Assembly (NCBI RefSeq): GCF_014653695.1
Contig: NZ_BNAR01000017.1
Coordinates: forward strand, 62,001-126,000
Source: Lentzea cavernae
Lineage (GTDB): Bacteria > Actinomycetota > Actinomycetes > Mycobacteriales > Pseudonocardiaceae
DNA length: 64,000 nucleotides
Direction: 5' to 3'
Shown here: in pieces, positions 1 through 9,138 of the stretch
How positions within the stretch are numbered: position 1 is the stretch's first letter
Layout: the number at the start of each line of letters is the position of its first letter
Notes under the pieces: generated by a model
The model's database searches: none
Told to the model about the DNA's origin: nothing
Seen by the model: only the letters and a program-made list of their open reading frames with translations
Program-made: the position numbers and the translations under genes

Positions 1-32
1 AGGGCAGGGCCAAGAAGAAGTCGATCGCCGAG

Positions 33-965
33 CTACTTGCGGAAGAGGGCGATGAAGGCGCCGGCGAGGGCCGCGCCGAAGCCGACGACGCGGGACAGCT
101 CCACGGCACGCGTCACGTGCCCTGAGTCCGGGTTGCGGCCGTGGCCGAGCACCGGGCGCTCTTCGACGCCGTGCGAGTAGACGGTGCGGCCGCCCAGCCT
201 GATCTCCAGGGCTCCGGCGAACGCCGCTTCCACCTGGCCCGCGTTGGGCGACGGGTGTGCCGCCGCGTCACGGCGCCAGGTCTCCAGGGCCTGGGAGGCC
301 GAGCCGCCGACGACCGGGGCGCCGCCGACCGTGAGCAGCGCGGCCAGCCTCGACGGGACCAGGTTCAGCAGGTCGTCCAGGCGGGCCGAGGCCCAGCCGA
401 AGCGCAGGTAGCGCGGTGACTTGTGGCCGACCATGGCGTCCAGCGTGTTGGCCGCTCGGTACGCCAGCAGGCCGGGGACGCCGGAGACCGCGCCCCAGAA
501 CAGCGGTGCCACTACGGCGTCCGAGGTGTTCTCGGCCACTGATTCCACGGTCGCGCGCGCCAGGCCCGTCGTGTCGAGGCGGGAGGCGTCGCGGCCGCAC
601 AGGCTGGGCAGGCGTGAGCGGGCCGCGTCGAGGTCGCCGTCGGCGAGTTCGCGGCCCATGGACGTGCCCTCGGTGGCCAGCGAGTTGCCGCCGAGCACCA
701 CCCAGGTCGCCGCACCCGTCGCCAGCGCCTGCGCCAGCCAGTTCCCGCGCGTCAGGCGTTCCACGGCGACACCGGCCGCCACGGTCCCGCCGACGAGCGC
801 GGCCGTGTACGCCGCACCGGCGGCCTCGGAGTCGGCGTACAGGCGCTTCTCGAGGGCCGCCGCGGTCGATCCGAATGCCGCTACCGGGTGAAATCGGCGT
901 GGATCTCCGAACACCGCGTCCGCCGCCACGCCCAGCAACAACCCCAACGCGCGGCCCGCACCCAC
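33..965 (-). CDS. cobD: adenosylcobinamide-phosphate synthase CobD/CbiB
   Basis: Integral membrane enzyme of late cobalamin synthesis. It joins an aminopropanol unit to adenosylcobyric acid to give adenosylcobinamide (phosphate). At 310 residues it has the usual CbiB length. Family motifs are visible: GDPRRFHPV at about residues 20-28, ENTSDAVVAPLFW near 145-157, and YRAANTLDAMVGHK, with several hydrophobic membrane segments and a hydrophobic C-terminus. The start is a GTG at 965. It is transcribed away from jetA, and the 72 bp between them must hold both promoters. No other cobalamin gene is visible, since the window begins just beyond its stop. The family call is secure; the reaction is inferred from the family. 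Confidence 0.9.
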   Translation of the reverse strand: MGAGRALGLLLGVAADAVFGDPRRFHPVAAFGSTAAALEKRLYADSEAAGAAYTAALVGGTVAAGVAVERLTRGNWLAQALATGAATWVVLGGNSLATEGTSMGRELADGDLDAARSRLPSLCGRDASRLDTTGLARATVESVAENTSDAVVAPLFWGAVSGVPGLLAYRAANTLDAMVGHKSPRYLRFGWASARLDDLLNLVPSRLAALLTVGGAPVVGGSASQALETWRRDAAAHPSPNAGQVEAAFAGALEIRLGGRTVYSHGVEERPVLGHGRNPDSGHVTRAVELSRVVGFGAALAGAFIALFRK

Positions 966-1023
966 GGCATCCTCCCCAGTTCGTCGAAGGCACGGTAGCG
1001 CCGCGTCGCCCCGGCGCGCGCAT

Positions 1024-1037
1024 TAGGGTGGCCGGTC
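1024..1037 (+). promoter_or_regulatory. -10 box of a probable leaderless jetA transcript
   Basis: TAGGGT at 1024-1029 lies 8 nt before the GTG at 1038, and no Shine-Dalgarno sequence is visible. The spacing is that of a leaderless actinobacterial promoter. Confidence 0.5.
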
Positions 1038-2510
1038 GTGGAGCACAAGCGGCTGAAGCTGTACGCCTATCTGGACGCGCGCGATCACCAGCGCACGTAC
1101 CTGGCGATCATGCGGCTGTTCACCTCCACGCTGCTCGCCGACCTGTCCGCGGGCGAGGTCGCCGGGGCGCTGGCGGGCCAGGAGCGCGAGGGCCGCGTCG
1201 AGCAGGGCGAGAGCCGCATCGAGAACGTCATCAACCGCCTCAAGCAGCTGGTCGAGTGGGGCAACCTCGTCCAGGGCCGGCGCGAGGTCGTCGCGGCCAG
1301 CATCGCCGAGTTCCAGCACGGCAGCGTCCGCTACCAGGTCTCCAAGCTCGCCGTCCGCGTGCAGCGGGACGTCGACGAGCTGCTGCGCGTCCCGGAGGGC
1401 GCCCGCGAGGTGTCCCGCGAGCTGCTCCCCGCGATCGAACGCGGCCTCAACGAGCTGGGCGGGTCGCTGTCCGTCGCCCTGCTCAACGAGGGCGACAAGA
1501 CCAAGGAGCTGCTGGCCGAACGCGTCACCACGCTGTTCCTGCAGCACGCCGAGCTTGCGGCGACGGTCCGCGACTTCTACGCCTACCTCGGTCAGGTCGT
1601 CACGAGGAACCACCTGGCGCCCGAGGAGATCGCGGGCTTCCGCAACCTGCTGGTCGAGTACATCCAGCGGGTCGTCGAGGACGTCCTGAAGTTCACGCCC
1701 CCGATCGCGGCGGCGCTGGCAAGTCTCACGAAGGCCCGCGCCGAGCTCCTCCGCCTCCTCGGCACCGACCTCGGCCAGAACGTCGAACGCGCCCGCGGCC
1801 GCACGCCCGAGGACTGGCAGGAGCTGACGGACTGGTTCGTCGACCGCCCAGGCCGCCCGAGCCAGGTCACGGCACTCAGAGAAGCCACGGCCCGCGCGAT
1901 CGGCAGCCTCCTGGCGAGCGTCAAACGAGCGACCTCCGGCGGCGGCCTGCTCCCCGGACGCCGGGCCGAGCTGCTGAAGCTCGCCGCCTGGTTCGACAAC
2001 TCGACCAGGGAGCAGGCGCACGAGATCTACGCGTCCGCGTTCGGCCTCTACAGCGCCCGGCACCTCTCCCCCGCGCCCGAGCACGACTCGGACAACGAGC
2101 GCACGCCGTGGCGCGACGGCCCGGCCTGCGACGTCACCGTGAGCGTCCGGACCCGGGGTGACCGGGGTGGCCGCGGCAGGCCGTCGCGGATCCTCGACGA
2201 CCCGATGACCGAGCAGTCGCTGCTGGCGGAGGCCCGGGAGGCCGACGAGATCCGCGCGCGGCACGTCGCCGAGCTGACCAAGGCCGCCGGGAATCTGGAG
2301 AACACCACGCTCACGCACGGCGCGTTGGAGGTCTTCTGCGAGCTGCTGACGCTCGCGATGGCCCAGCGGGACTCGCCGAACGACAGCGGGTCGGCCAGCG
2401 ATCCCGTGCGCGGCCTCGAACTCGAGATCGCCCACGGCACGACGACGCGGATCAAGTCGGCCGCCGGCACCCTCACCCTGCACGACGCGACGGTGGCACT
2501 AAAGCGATGA
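1038..2510 (+). CDS. jetA: Wadjet type II subunit JetA (TIGR02677 family, kleisin-like)
   Basis: JetA is the kleisin-like subunit of the Wadjet anti-plasmid complex, an SMC/MukBEF-like loop extruder that recognises and cuts small circular DNA. The protein is 490 residues, mostly helical, and opens MEHKRLKLYAYLDARDHQRT. The call rests on this sequence type and on the next two genes being TIGR02678 and TIGR02680 members in the canonical order. The start is GTG at 1038, probably leaderless. Its stop overlaps the jetB start by 4 bp (ATGA), which implies translational coupling. The role is established for the family and not shown for this locus. Confidence 0.88.
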   Translation: MEHKRLKLYAYLDARDHQRTYLAIMRLFTSTLLADLSAGEVAGALAGQEREGRVEQGESRIENVINRLKQLVEWGNLVQGRREVVAASIAEFQHGSVRYQVSKLAVRVQRDVDELLRVPEGAREVSRELLPAIERGLNELGGSLSVALLNEGDKTKELLAERVTTLFLQHAELAATVRDFYAYLGQVVTRNHLAPEEIAGFRNLLVEYIQRVVEDVLKFTPPIAAALASLTKARAELLRLLGTDLGQNVERARGRTPEDWQELTDWFVDRPGRPSQVTALREATARAIGSLLASVKRATSGGGLLPGRRAELLKLAAWFDNSTREQAHEIYASAFGLYSARHLSPAPEHDSDNERTPWRDGPACDVTVSVRTRGDRGGRGRPSRILDDPMTEQSLLAEAREADEIRARHVAELTKAAGNLENTTLTHGALEVFCELLTLAMAQRDSPNDSGSASDPVRGLELEIAHGTTTRIKSAAGTLTLHDATVALKR

Positions 2511-3700
2511 ACCACTTCGACAACCTTTCCGACATCGACGCCGCCAACGTGGTGCGGTGCGCGCGAACGTTGCTGCGCAGGCCCTTGCTGCGCTCCGACG
2601 GTCCCGACGGCGAGCTGCTCACCCTGGTCTTCCGGCACCGCGCGGTGCTCCAGGACCTGTTCGCGGGCCTGCTCGGCTACCGGCTCGTCGTCGAACGCCG
2701 GTTCGCGCGCCTCTACAAGTCCGGTCCCGGCAACGACGACACGCGCGGCGTGCTCAGCATGTCCCCGCGCGGCTACGCGTACCTGGCGCTGACCCTGGCC
2801 GTGCTGACCGGCATCGGCCGGCAGACCCTGCTCTCCAGGCTCGTGGCCGACATCCGTTCCGCCGCCGTGGAAGCGGGCATCGACGCACCGGACGACATCT
2901 CCGAACGGCGTGCGCTCACCGCGGCCCTGCGCCACCTCGTCTCCCTCGGCGTGCTGCACGAGACCGAAGGCTCGGTCGCGCAGGACGTGCTGCCCCAGGA
3001 GGCGCTGATCACGATCGACACCGACCTGCTGGGCCAGCTCGTGACGGGCCCGGTCGGTGAGGCCCAGAGCCCGGCCCACCTGGTCGAACTGGCCGCGCGG
3101 CCCGGTCCGCGCGGCGTCGAGCACGCGGTGCGGCGCAGGCTGGTCGAGACGCCGCTGGTGCTCTACGCGGACCTGCCGGACGAGCAGGCGGAGTGGCTGC
3201 GGCGCAACCAGCGCAAGGAGACCGCTTTGCTGGAGCAGGCTTTCGGCCTGCACACGGAGTGCCGGGTCGAGGGCGTGCTCGCCGCCGACCCCGAGGAGTT
3301 CCTGACCGACCTGTCGTTCCCCGGCGTCTCGACGGTCGCGCGCCTCACCCTGCTCGCCCTACCCGACCTGGTCGACGGTGAGGACGAGGACGCGCCCGCG
3401 CGGTACGTCGTCACCGCCGAACGCCTGCGCGAGGTCTGCGCCGGGCTCGTCGAGGACTACCCGGCGGCGTGGTCGAAGCAGTTCACCGACGACCTCGACC
3501 GGCTGGTCGCCGAAGTCACGGAACTGTTGCGCCGCATGGGTCTGGCCGTCCCGCACGAGCAGGGGTGGTCCATCAGCGCGGCCGCGCACCGCTGGCTGCC
3601 GTCCCCCGACGGCGATCCCGAACGAGAACAACTACCCGAACCCGTTGTGGTGCACGAAGTACCGAGCTGGTCCCTGTTCGACGAGGAGAACGTTTCATGA
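2507..3700 (+). CDS. jetB: Wadjet type II subunit JetB (TIGR02678 family)
   Basis: JetB is the winged-helix, KITE-like subunit that bridges the kleisin JetA and the SMC-like JetC. The 397-residue protein shows the TIGR02678-type middle region (SMSPRGYAYLALTLAVLTG near residue 85) and a C-terminal part resembling a winged helix. It overlaps jetA by 4 bp upstream and jetC by 4 bp downstream, so the three form one translationally coupled unit. No truncation is apparent. The family call is firm from both sequence and order; its biochemical role is carried over from the family. Confidence 0.88.
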   Translation: MNHFDNLSDIDAANVVRCARTLLRRPLLRSDGPDGELLTLVFRHRAVLQDLFAGLLGYRLVVERRFARLYKSGPGNDDTRGVLSMSPRGYAYLALTLAVLTGIGRQTLLSRLVADIRSAAVEAGIDAPDDISERRALTAALRHLVSLGVLHETEGSVAQDVLPQEALITIDTDLLGQLVTGPVGEAQSPAHLVELAARPGPRGVEHAVRRRLVETPLVLYADLPDEQAEWLRRNQRKETALLEQAFGLHTECRVEGVLAADPEEFLTDLSFPGVSTVARLTLLALPDLVDGEDEDAPARYVVTAERLREVCAGLVEDYPAAWSKQFTDDLDRLVAEVTELLRRMGLAVPHEQGWSISAAAHRWLPSPDGDPEREQLPEPVVVHEVPSWSLFDEENVS

Positions 3701-6700
3701 GCAGGTGGCGGCTGCACCGCGGCGGCGTGGTCAACATCTGGCAGTACACCGAGCAGACGTTCGACTTCTCCGGTGGCCGCGCGATCTTCCAGGGCACCAA
3801 CGGTTCCGGCAAGTCCCGCACGCTCGAGCTGCTGCTCCCGCTGTGCCTGGACGGCGACCTGCGCCAGCTCGGTTCGAAGGGCTTCGACACGGTCAGCCTC
3901 CGGCGTCTCATGCTGGACGACTACGACGGCGGCCCGAACCGCATCGGCTACGCGTGGGTCGAGCTGATCCGCGAGGCCGCCGACCACAGCGGCAACGAGT
4001 ACCTGACGTGCGGTCTGGGCGTGAAGGCGTCCAAGACCTCGCAGGCCATCACGGACTCGTGGCGCTTCGTCACGCCGATGCGCGTCGGCGCGGAACTGCA
4101 GCTCGCGGGCCCGGAGCGCGTCCCGCACGGACCGGCGCAGCTGCGCGACCTCATCGGCGCGGACTGCATGTTCGAGGAACCGGCGTTCCGCGCGAAGGTC
4201 GCCGAGACCGTCTACGGCGTGCCCGCCGCGCGTTATGGCGACCTGCTGCACCTGCAGCGGACGCTGCGCAACCCGGACGTCGGCCTGAAGGTGCTGGAGG
4301 GCCAGCTCGAACAGATCCTGAGCGACGCGCTGCCGCCGCTGGACCAGACGATGGTCGAGCAGCTCGCGACGTCGTTCGACGACCTGGAGTCGATCCGCGA
4401 GAACATCGTGCGACTGTCCTCCGCGGACAGTGCGCTGGGCACGTTCCTCAAGACCTACCGCGACTACGCGTTCGGTGGTCTCCGCAATGCTTCCGAACGG
4501 CTGGAGGGCGCCGAGAAGTCGGTGGCGAAGCTGCGGCGCGAGCAGTCGAAGCTCACGCAGGAGCTGGACCTCACGCGGATGGAGCGCTCGGCGTCCGAGC
4601 AGGCGCTGACCGACATGGAGACCGGCGAGCAGCAGGCCGAGGAGACCATCGCGGCGCTGAAGGAGCTGCCGGCGTTCCGCGACCTGCAGGACCTCAAGAC
4701 GCGCGAGAACCTGGTGGCGGAGAAGCGTTCCTCCGCCGTCGCCGCCCTCGAGACGGCCCACCGCCAGCGCGCCCAGGAGGAGGCCGCCGTCGACAACGTG
4801 CTGCGGCTGCTCCAGCGCCTCGCGGAGGACCTGCAGGCCGCCGACGCGCTGAGCGACCCGTTGCGCGAGCACCTGCGCCTCGCGGGCATGGACTCGGACC
4901 TCGCGCCGCAGGTGCCGCAGGTCCCGGCCGCCGAGGCCGCGGTGACGACGGACTCCGTGCGCGCCAAGCCGGATCCCGAGGCGGGGCCGCTGCCGATCGA
5001 ACGGCGCGTGCCGCCGGCCGCCGCGACCGAGGACGTGCTGACCGCGCTGACGACGGTGGTCGACCAAACGGCGGGCATCGCTTCCCTTGCCCGCCAACGC
5101 GGTGCGCTGGCGATGGCGCTGCACGAGCAGGCCCTGGCGCTCGACGCGCAGCAGCGCGAGGTGGAGTCGTTGCGGCAGAAGGCCCGCGACGCCCAGCTCG
5201 GCGCGACCGAGTCGACGTCGATGCGCAACCAGGAGATGCAGGAGCTGGCTGAGGTCGTGCAGGCCTGGCTGCGGCAGGTCGAGGTGTGGACGTCGAGCGG
5301 CCCTCTGCTCGACGAACGCCCGGCGCAGGCGCTGAAGCTGCCGCGGACCGCGGACCCGGCCGCCGCCAGGACGTTGAGCACCACCGCCCGCGAGTGGGCG
5401 GGACCGCTCGTGCAGACGGCTCGCGACGCCGCGCACGCGTTCACGCAGCAGCGGGCCGACCTGCGCGCCCGCCTGGACGCGCTGGACGAGGAGCTCATCG
5501 GCCTGCGGTCCGGCAACGAGCGCGTGCCGGTGCCCGGCCAGTACGTGTCGGCGAACCGCGACGCCTCGCAGGGCGCGCCGTTCTACCGGCTCGTGGACTT
5601 CGCCCCGTCGCTGACCGACGCCGAACGGGCGGGGCTGGAGGCCGCGTTGCAGGCCAGCGGCCTGCTCGACGCCTGGGTGACGCTGGCCGACACCGAGCTG
5701 AACGACGTGCTGGCCGTCGCGAGCTCACCGGTCGGCGGCCGCACCCTGGCCGACGTGCTGGTGCCCGCGGTCGAGGGGTCGCCGGTGCCGGAGGGGTTCG
5801 TCGTGGACCTCCTGCGCGCGGTGTCGCTGGACGACCAGGACACGCTGAGCCTCACCACGGACGGCGTGTGGCGTTCCGGCGTGCTGACCGGCCGCTTCAC
5901 CAAGCCCGAGGCCGAGTTCATCGGCGCGGGCGCGCGGCAGGCCGCCCGGGGTCGCCGCATCGCCGCCCTGGAGGAGGAACTCGCCGGCCTGCGCGGTCAG
6001 CTCGGCACCGCCGAGGACGAGCTGGCGCGCGCCCACGAGCACGTCGCCACGTGGGAGGCGCACCTCGCGGCGTTCCCCGGTGACAGCGAGCTGATCGCGA
6101 AGCACAGCCGCGTCCAGGCAGCCGAGGAGTCCGCGGCACGCTCGCAGCAGCGCACGTTCGAGCTGCGGGAGGCGCTGGAGAACGCCCAGTCGCGGCTCGA
6201 GGCGGCGCGGGCGGAGCTGACCCGGCAGGCCGGGGACGCCGGGCTGCCTGCGGACACCGAGGCGCTGCGGCAGGCCCGTGCGGCCGCCGGTGAGGCCCAG
6301 CGGACCGCCGACCTGCTCGGTGACGCGGTGAAGAGGCGTTGTCAGGGCACCATTTCCGACCTCACGGACGCCTCGCACCGCTACCACGAGGCCGTCGCCG
6401 ACCGGCAGACCGCGGAAGCCGACGCCGACAGCCGGTGCGTCGACCACGCCGCCCAGGCCGGGACGCTGGCCGAGCTGACGGACGCGGTCGGCGGCGAGGC
6501 CAAGGAGATCAGCGAGCAGCTCACGTCGCTGGAGAAGTCACGCAAGCGGATGCGCGAGGACCTCAAGGGCGTGCGGGAGAGCATCACGACCGCGCGCGAG
6601 CAGGCGGCGAAGCTGGAAGCGTTGCTGGAGAGCAACTCCACGCAGGTCGTCGAGTCCGAGGAGGCGCTGGCGCGGGCGTCCGCGAACTTCCAGGCGACCG

Positions 6701-7740
6701 TGCGCGCCCCGGGACTCCTGGCGGCGGCGTTCCCGGAGCCCCCCGAGGAGGCCCTGGTGCGCCAGGCCGTCGCGGAGACCCCGGACCGCCGCGGCGGCAC
6801 CGAGGCGACCGTGATCGCGAAGCTGCAGGCCCTGCAGACCTCGCTCGCCGGCAGCCACGACATCGCCGCCGAACAGCACGCGGGCCTGCTCACCGTCACC
6901 GTGACCGGTGAGGAGGGCGCGAAGCCCGTCGCCGTCGCCGCCCGCCAGGTCACCACGAAGCTGGCCGAGCAGCGCGGGTTCCTCGACGAGCAGTACCAGG
7001 GCATCTTCGCCGACTACCTGATCCGCGACCTGGCCGAGTGGCTGCGCGGTCAGATCACCGTCGCCGAGGACCTGACCAAGCGCATGAACGAGGTGCTCGG
7101 CCAGGCCCGGTCCAGCCAGGGCGTGCACGTCAAGCTGGCGTGGAAGTCGTCGAGCGCGCTGGACGACTCGACGCGGCAAGCGCTTGCGCTGGTGCGGTTG
7201 CCGTTCGGCGAGCGCACGCCCGAGCAGGACACCACGCTGCGCCGCGTCTTCACCGAGCGGATCGAGAACGAGCGCGACACGCACTCCGGCGGCTACGCCG
7301 AGATCCTCTCGCGCGCCCTCGACTACCGCACGTGGCACCAGTTCACCGTGACCGTGGCGGACACGGGCCCGGACGGCGGCCCGCGCGAACGGCGGCTCAA
7401 GCAGCTGTCGTCCGGCGAGACCCGGCTGATCTCGTACGTGACGCTGTTCGCGGCCGCTGCGAGCTTCTACGACGCCGTCAGCGACGAGTTCGACCCGCTG
7501 CGCCTGGTGCTGCTCGACGAGGCCTTCGAACGCCTCGACGACCCGACCATCGCGCGCATGCTGGGCCTGCTGGTCGACCTCGACATGGACTGGGTGATCA
7601 CCTGGCCGTCGGGCTGGGGCGTGTCGGACAAGATCCCGCGCATGCACATCTTCGACGTGCTGCGGCCCAAGAACGGCCGGGGCGTCGCGTGCACGCAGAC
7701 CACGTGGGACGGCGCGGCACTGGACCGGATCGATCCCTAG
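3697..7740 (+). CDS. jetC: Wadjet type II SMC-like ATPase JetC (TIGR02680 family)
   Basis: SMC-like motor of the Wadjet system, 1347 residues. The Walker A motif GTNGSGKS is at about residues 33-40, followed by two long coiled-coil regions rich in E, A, R and L. The C-terminal head carries the signature LSSGET near 1236 and Walker B LVLLDEAFERLDD near 1270, so all ATPase motifs look intact. The start is the ATG at 3697 that overlaps the jetB stop (ATGA), the choice that keeps the N-terminal ATPase head. Its stop overlaps by 4 bp the stop of a convergent gene, at the point where jetD would normally follow. By family knowledge it binds and loops DNA using ATP. Confidence 0.92.
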   Translation: MSRWRLHRGGVVNIWQYTEQTFDFSGGRAIFQGTNGSGKSRTLELLLPLCLDGDLRQLGSKGFDTVSLRRLMLDDYDGGPNRIGYAWVELIREAADHSGNEYLTCGLGVKASKTSQAITDSWRFVTPMRVGAELQLAGPERVPHGPAQLRDLIGADCMFEEPAFRAKVAETVYGVPAARYGDLLHLQRTLRNPDVGLKVLEGQLEQILSDALPPLDQTMVEQLATSFDDLESIRENIVRLSSADSALGTFLKTYRDYAFGGLRNASERLEGAEKSVAKLRREQSKLTQELDLTRMERSASEQALTDMETGEQQAEETIAALKELPAFRDLQDLKTRENLVAEKRSSAVAALETAHRQRAQEEAAVDNVLRLLQRLAEDLQAADALSDPLREHLRLAGMDSDLAPQVPQVPAAEAAVTTDSVRAKPDPEAGPLPIERRVPPAAATEDVLTALTTVVDQTAGIASLARQRGALAMALHEQALALDAQQREVESLRQKARDAQLGATESTSMRNQEMQELAEVVQAWLRQVEVWTSSGPLLDERPAQALKLPRTADPAAARTLSTTAREWAGPLVQTARDAAHAFTQQRADLRARLDALDEELIGLRSGNERVPVPGQYVSANRDASQGAPFYRLVDFAPSLTDAERAGLEAALQASGLLDAWVTLADTELNDVLAVASSPVGGRTLADVLVPAVEGSPVPEGFVVDLLRAVSLDDQDTLSLTTDGVWRSGVLTGRFTKPEAEFIGAGARQAARGRRIAALEEELAGLRGQLGTAEDELARAHEHVATWEAHLAAFPGDSELIAKHSRVQAAEESAARSQQRTFELREALENAQSRLEAARAELTRQAGDAGLPADTEALRQARAAAGEAQRTADLLGDAVKRRCQGTISDLTDASHRYHEAVADRQTAEADADSRCVDHAAQAGTLAELTDAVGGEAKEISEQLTSLEKSRKRMREDLKGVRESITTAREQAAKLEALLESNSTQVVESEEALARASANFQATVRAPGLLAAAFPEPPEEALVRQAVAETPDRRGGTEATVIAKLQALQTSLAGSHDIAAEQHAGLLTVTVTGEEGAKPVAVAARQVTTKLAEQRGFLDEQYQGIFADYLIRDLAEWLRGQITVAEDLTKRMNEVLGQARSSQGVHVKLAWKSSSALDDSTRQALALVRLPFGERTPEQDTTLRRVFTERIENERDTHSGGYAEILSRALDYRTWHQFTVTVADTGPDGGPRERRLKQLSSGETRLISYVTLFAAAASFYDAVSDEFDPLRLVLLDEAFERLDDPTIARMLGLLVDLDMDWVITWPSGWGVSDKIPRMHIFDVLRPKNGRGVACTQTTWDGAALDRIDP

Positions 7741-8477
7741 AACGGCACCTCGGTGCTGAGAGGGGCGGTCCCACGCCCGGAGAGCGCGCGGCAGAACTCG
7801 ACCGCGTCGAACTCCAGTTCCGGACCGCCCTCACCCCACGTGCCGCCCGCGGGCCCGGTCAGGCGCACCGCGACGGGCCTGCCGAGCCGTTCGAACCACT
7901 CGCGCACGACGTCGTCGACCAGCACGCCGTCGTGCTCGGCGGTGAGCACCATCGGGACCCCGAGGGCGCGCGCCAGGTCGGAGCGGTGCATCCACGGGTC
8001 GCGGGTCATGATCACGTCGGAGAGGAACCCGAGCGTCCACGTCTCCTCGCGGCCGTTGACGACCTGCGCGGGGCTCATCTTCTGCCGCCGCAGGAACCAC
8101 GGCATGCGCCGCCGCGCCTTGGCCGCGCGCGGGGTCACCTCGGCGTAGCGGGCGAGGATCCCGGCCGGGGACATCCCGGCGCGCTCGTCCACCTGCAGCG
8201 CGGTCAGCTCGTCGATGAACACCCCCGGACGGCCCTGGGCGGCCTTCACCTGGCGCAGGCTCTCCCGCACCGAGGCGGACATCTCCGCCATGCCGAGCAG
8301 GTGCGCTGCGGTCGCCCGCACGTCCCACGCCGGGCAGTCCGTGGGAGTGGCCCAGTCCTGCGGCGCCAGGCCTTCGAGCAGCGTGACGACCCGTTCGTAC
8401 TCGGTCCTCGCGAGTCTCATCGCGGTGTCGCGGTCCAATGTGGACGTTCTGGGTCTGCTGGCGAGTGCGGAAGTCAT
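7737..8477 (-). CDS. maleylpyruvate isomerase / mycothiol-dependent DinB-like protein
   Basis: Protein of 246 residues of the MDMPI_N (DinB-like) type found in actinobacterial mycothiol-dependent enzymes. The family pattern WATPTDCPAWDVRATAAHL is at about residues 42-60, and histidines sit in the helical bundle as in metal-binding family members. The substrate cannot be read from the sequence. The ATG at 8477 overlaps the stop of the upstream tetR gene (ATGA), so the two form an operon and the regulator probably controls it. The pair lies between jetC and jetD in the opposite direction, and its 3' end overlaps the jetC stop by 4 bp. Confidence 0.78.
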   Translation of the reverse strand: MTSALASRPRTSTLDRDTAMRLARTEYERVVTLLEGLAPQDWATPTDCPAWDVRATAAHLLGMAEMSASVRESLRQVKAAQGRPGVFIDELTALQVDERAGMSPAGILARYAEVTPRAAKARRRMPWFLRRQKMSPAQVVNGREETWTLGFLSDVIMTRDPWMHRSDLARALGVPMVLTAEHDGVLVDDVVREWFERLGRPVAVRLTGPAGGTWGEGGPELEFDAVEFCRALSGRGTAPLSTEVPF

Positions 8478-9085
8478 CGGGATCTCCTCAGGGACGGTCC
8501 GGGCAGGCCGACTTCGTCGGCGAACATGTCGATCACGCGCGGGAGCTGGCCCACCCAGCGGTCGCCGCCGGGCTCGTTGGCGAGCTGCCGGTCGAGCAGG
8601 CCGCCGCACAGGGCCAGGAACAGGTCGACGTCGGCGCCGTCGGTGACGCCGAGGCCCCGCAGGGTGTCCTGCAGCAGGCCGACGACCTCGACGGACGGCG
8701 CGTAGGCGGCCTCCGACGGCGTGAAGCCGGGGATGGCGTGCTGGTTGAGCAGCTGGTAGCGGGGGACGTCGGCGAGCGAGAACGCGAAGAAGTGCTCGGC
8801 GATCGCCAGCACCGCCTCCCGCGGCGCCGCCGGCAGCGGGCGCTCCCGCATCTCGGCGAGGTAGAGCGTCCAGGCCTGGCCGAACATCGCGTCGTAGATC
8901 GCGTTCTTCGAGTCGAAGTGCGAGTACAGCGACGGCGACCGCATGCCGATCATGGCCGCGACCTCGCGCAACGTGACGGCGGCCAGCCCGTCGCGGCGCG
9001 CGATCCCCCACGCGGCGTCGATGATCTCCCGGCGAGTTGCCTCACGGCGTTCGGCTTGCCTATCACGATTAGGCGCGGCGCTCAT
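8474..9085 (-). CDS. TetR family transcriptional regulator
   Basis: Regulator of 203 residues with an N-terminal TetR helix-turn-helix. ATRREIIDAAWGIARRDG is followed by VTLREVAAMIGMRSPSLYSHF (about residues 15-57), then a helical ligand-binding domain. It ends in a 4 bp overlap with the DinB-like gene, its probable target. It is divergent from jetD with only 53 bp between the starts, so a repressor bound here could also affect jetD. The ligand is unknown. No convincing palindromic operator was found in the gap. Confidence 0.85.
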   Translation of the reverse strand: MSAAPNRDRQAERREATRREIIDAAWGIARRDGLAAVTLREVAAMIGMRSPSLYSHFDSKNAIYDAMFGQAWTLYLAEMRERPLPAAPREAVLAIAEHFFAFSLADVPRYQLLNQHAIPGFTPSEAAYAPSVEVVGLLQDTLRGLGVTDGADVDLFLALCGGLLDRQLANEPGGDRWVGQLPRVIDMFADEVGLPGPSLRRSR

Positions 9086-9126
9086 GGTTAGGTACGGTCC
9101 GCTCGCGACCGCGTTCTGTCAAGGCC

Positions 9127-9138
9127 TAGGTTGGAGGC
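9127..9138 (+). promoter_or_regulatory. -10 box before jetD, probable leaderless start
   Basis: TAGGTT at 9127-9132 is 6 nt before the GTG at 9139. A GGAGG at 9133-9137 is only 1 nt from the start, too close to act as a ribosome binding site, which favours a leaderless transcript. It gives jetD a promoter separate from that of jetABC. Confidence 0.45.

Noticed and set aside
3..125. Short plus-strand frame at the window start ending at 123-125, with a lysine-rich opening (GRAKKKSIAELLAEEG)
   Set aside because: It overlaps the 3' end of cobD by 93 bp and its start is outside the window. It could be the end of a convergent gene, but there is not enough to support it.
416..2161. 581-codon plus-strand frame across cobD and jetA
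   Set aside because: Arginine/proline-rich shadow frame of two well-supported genes.
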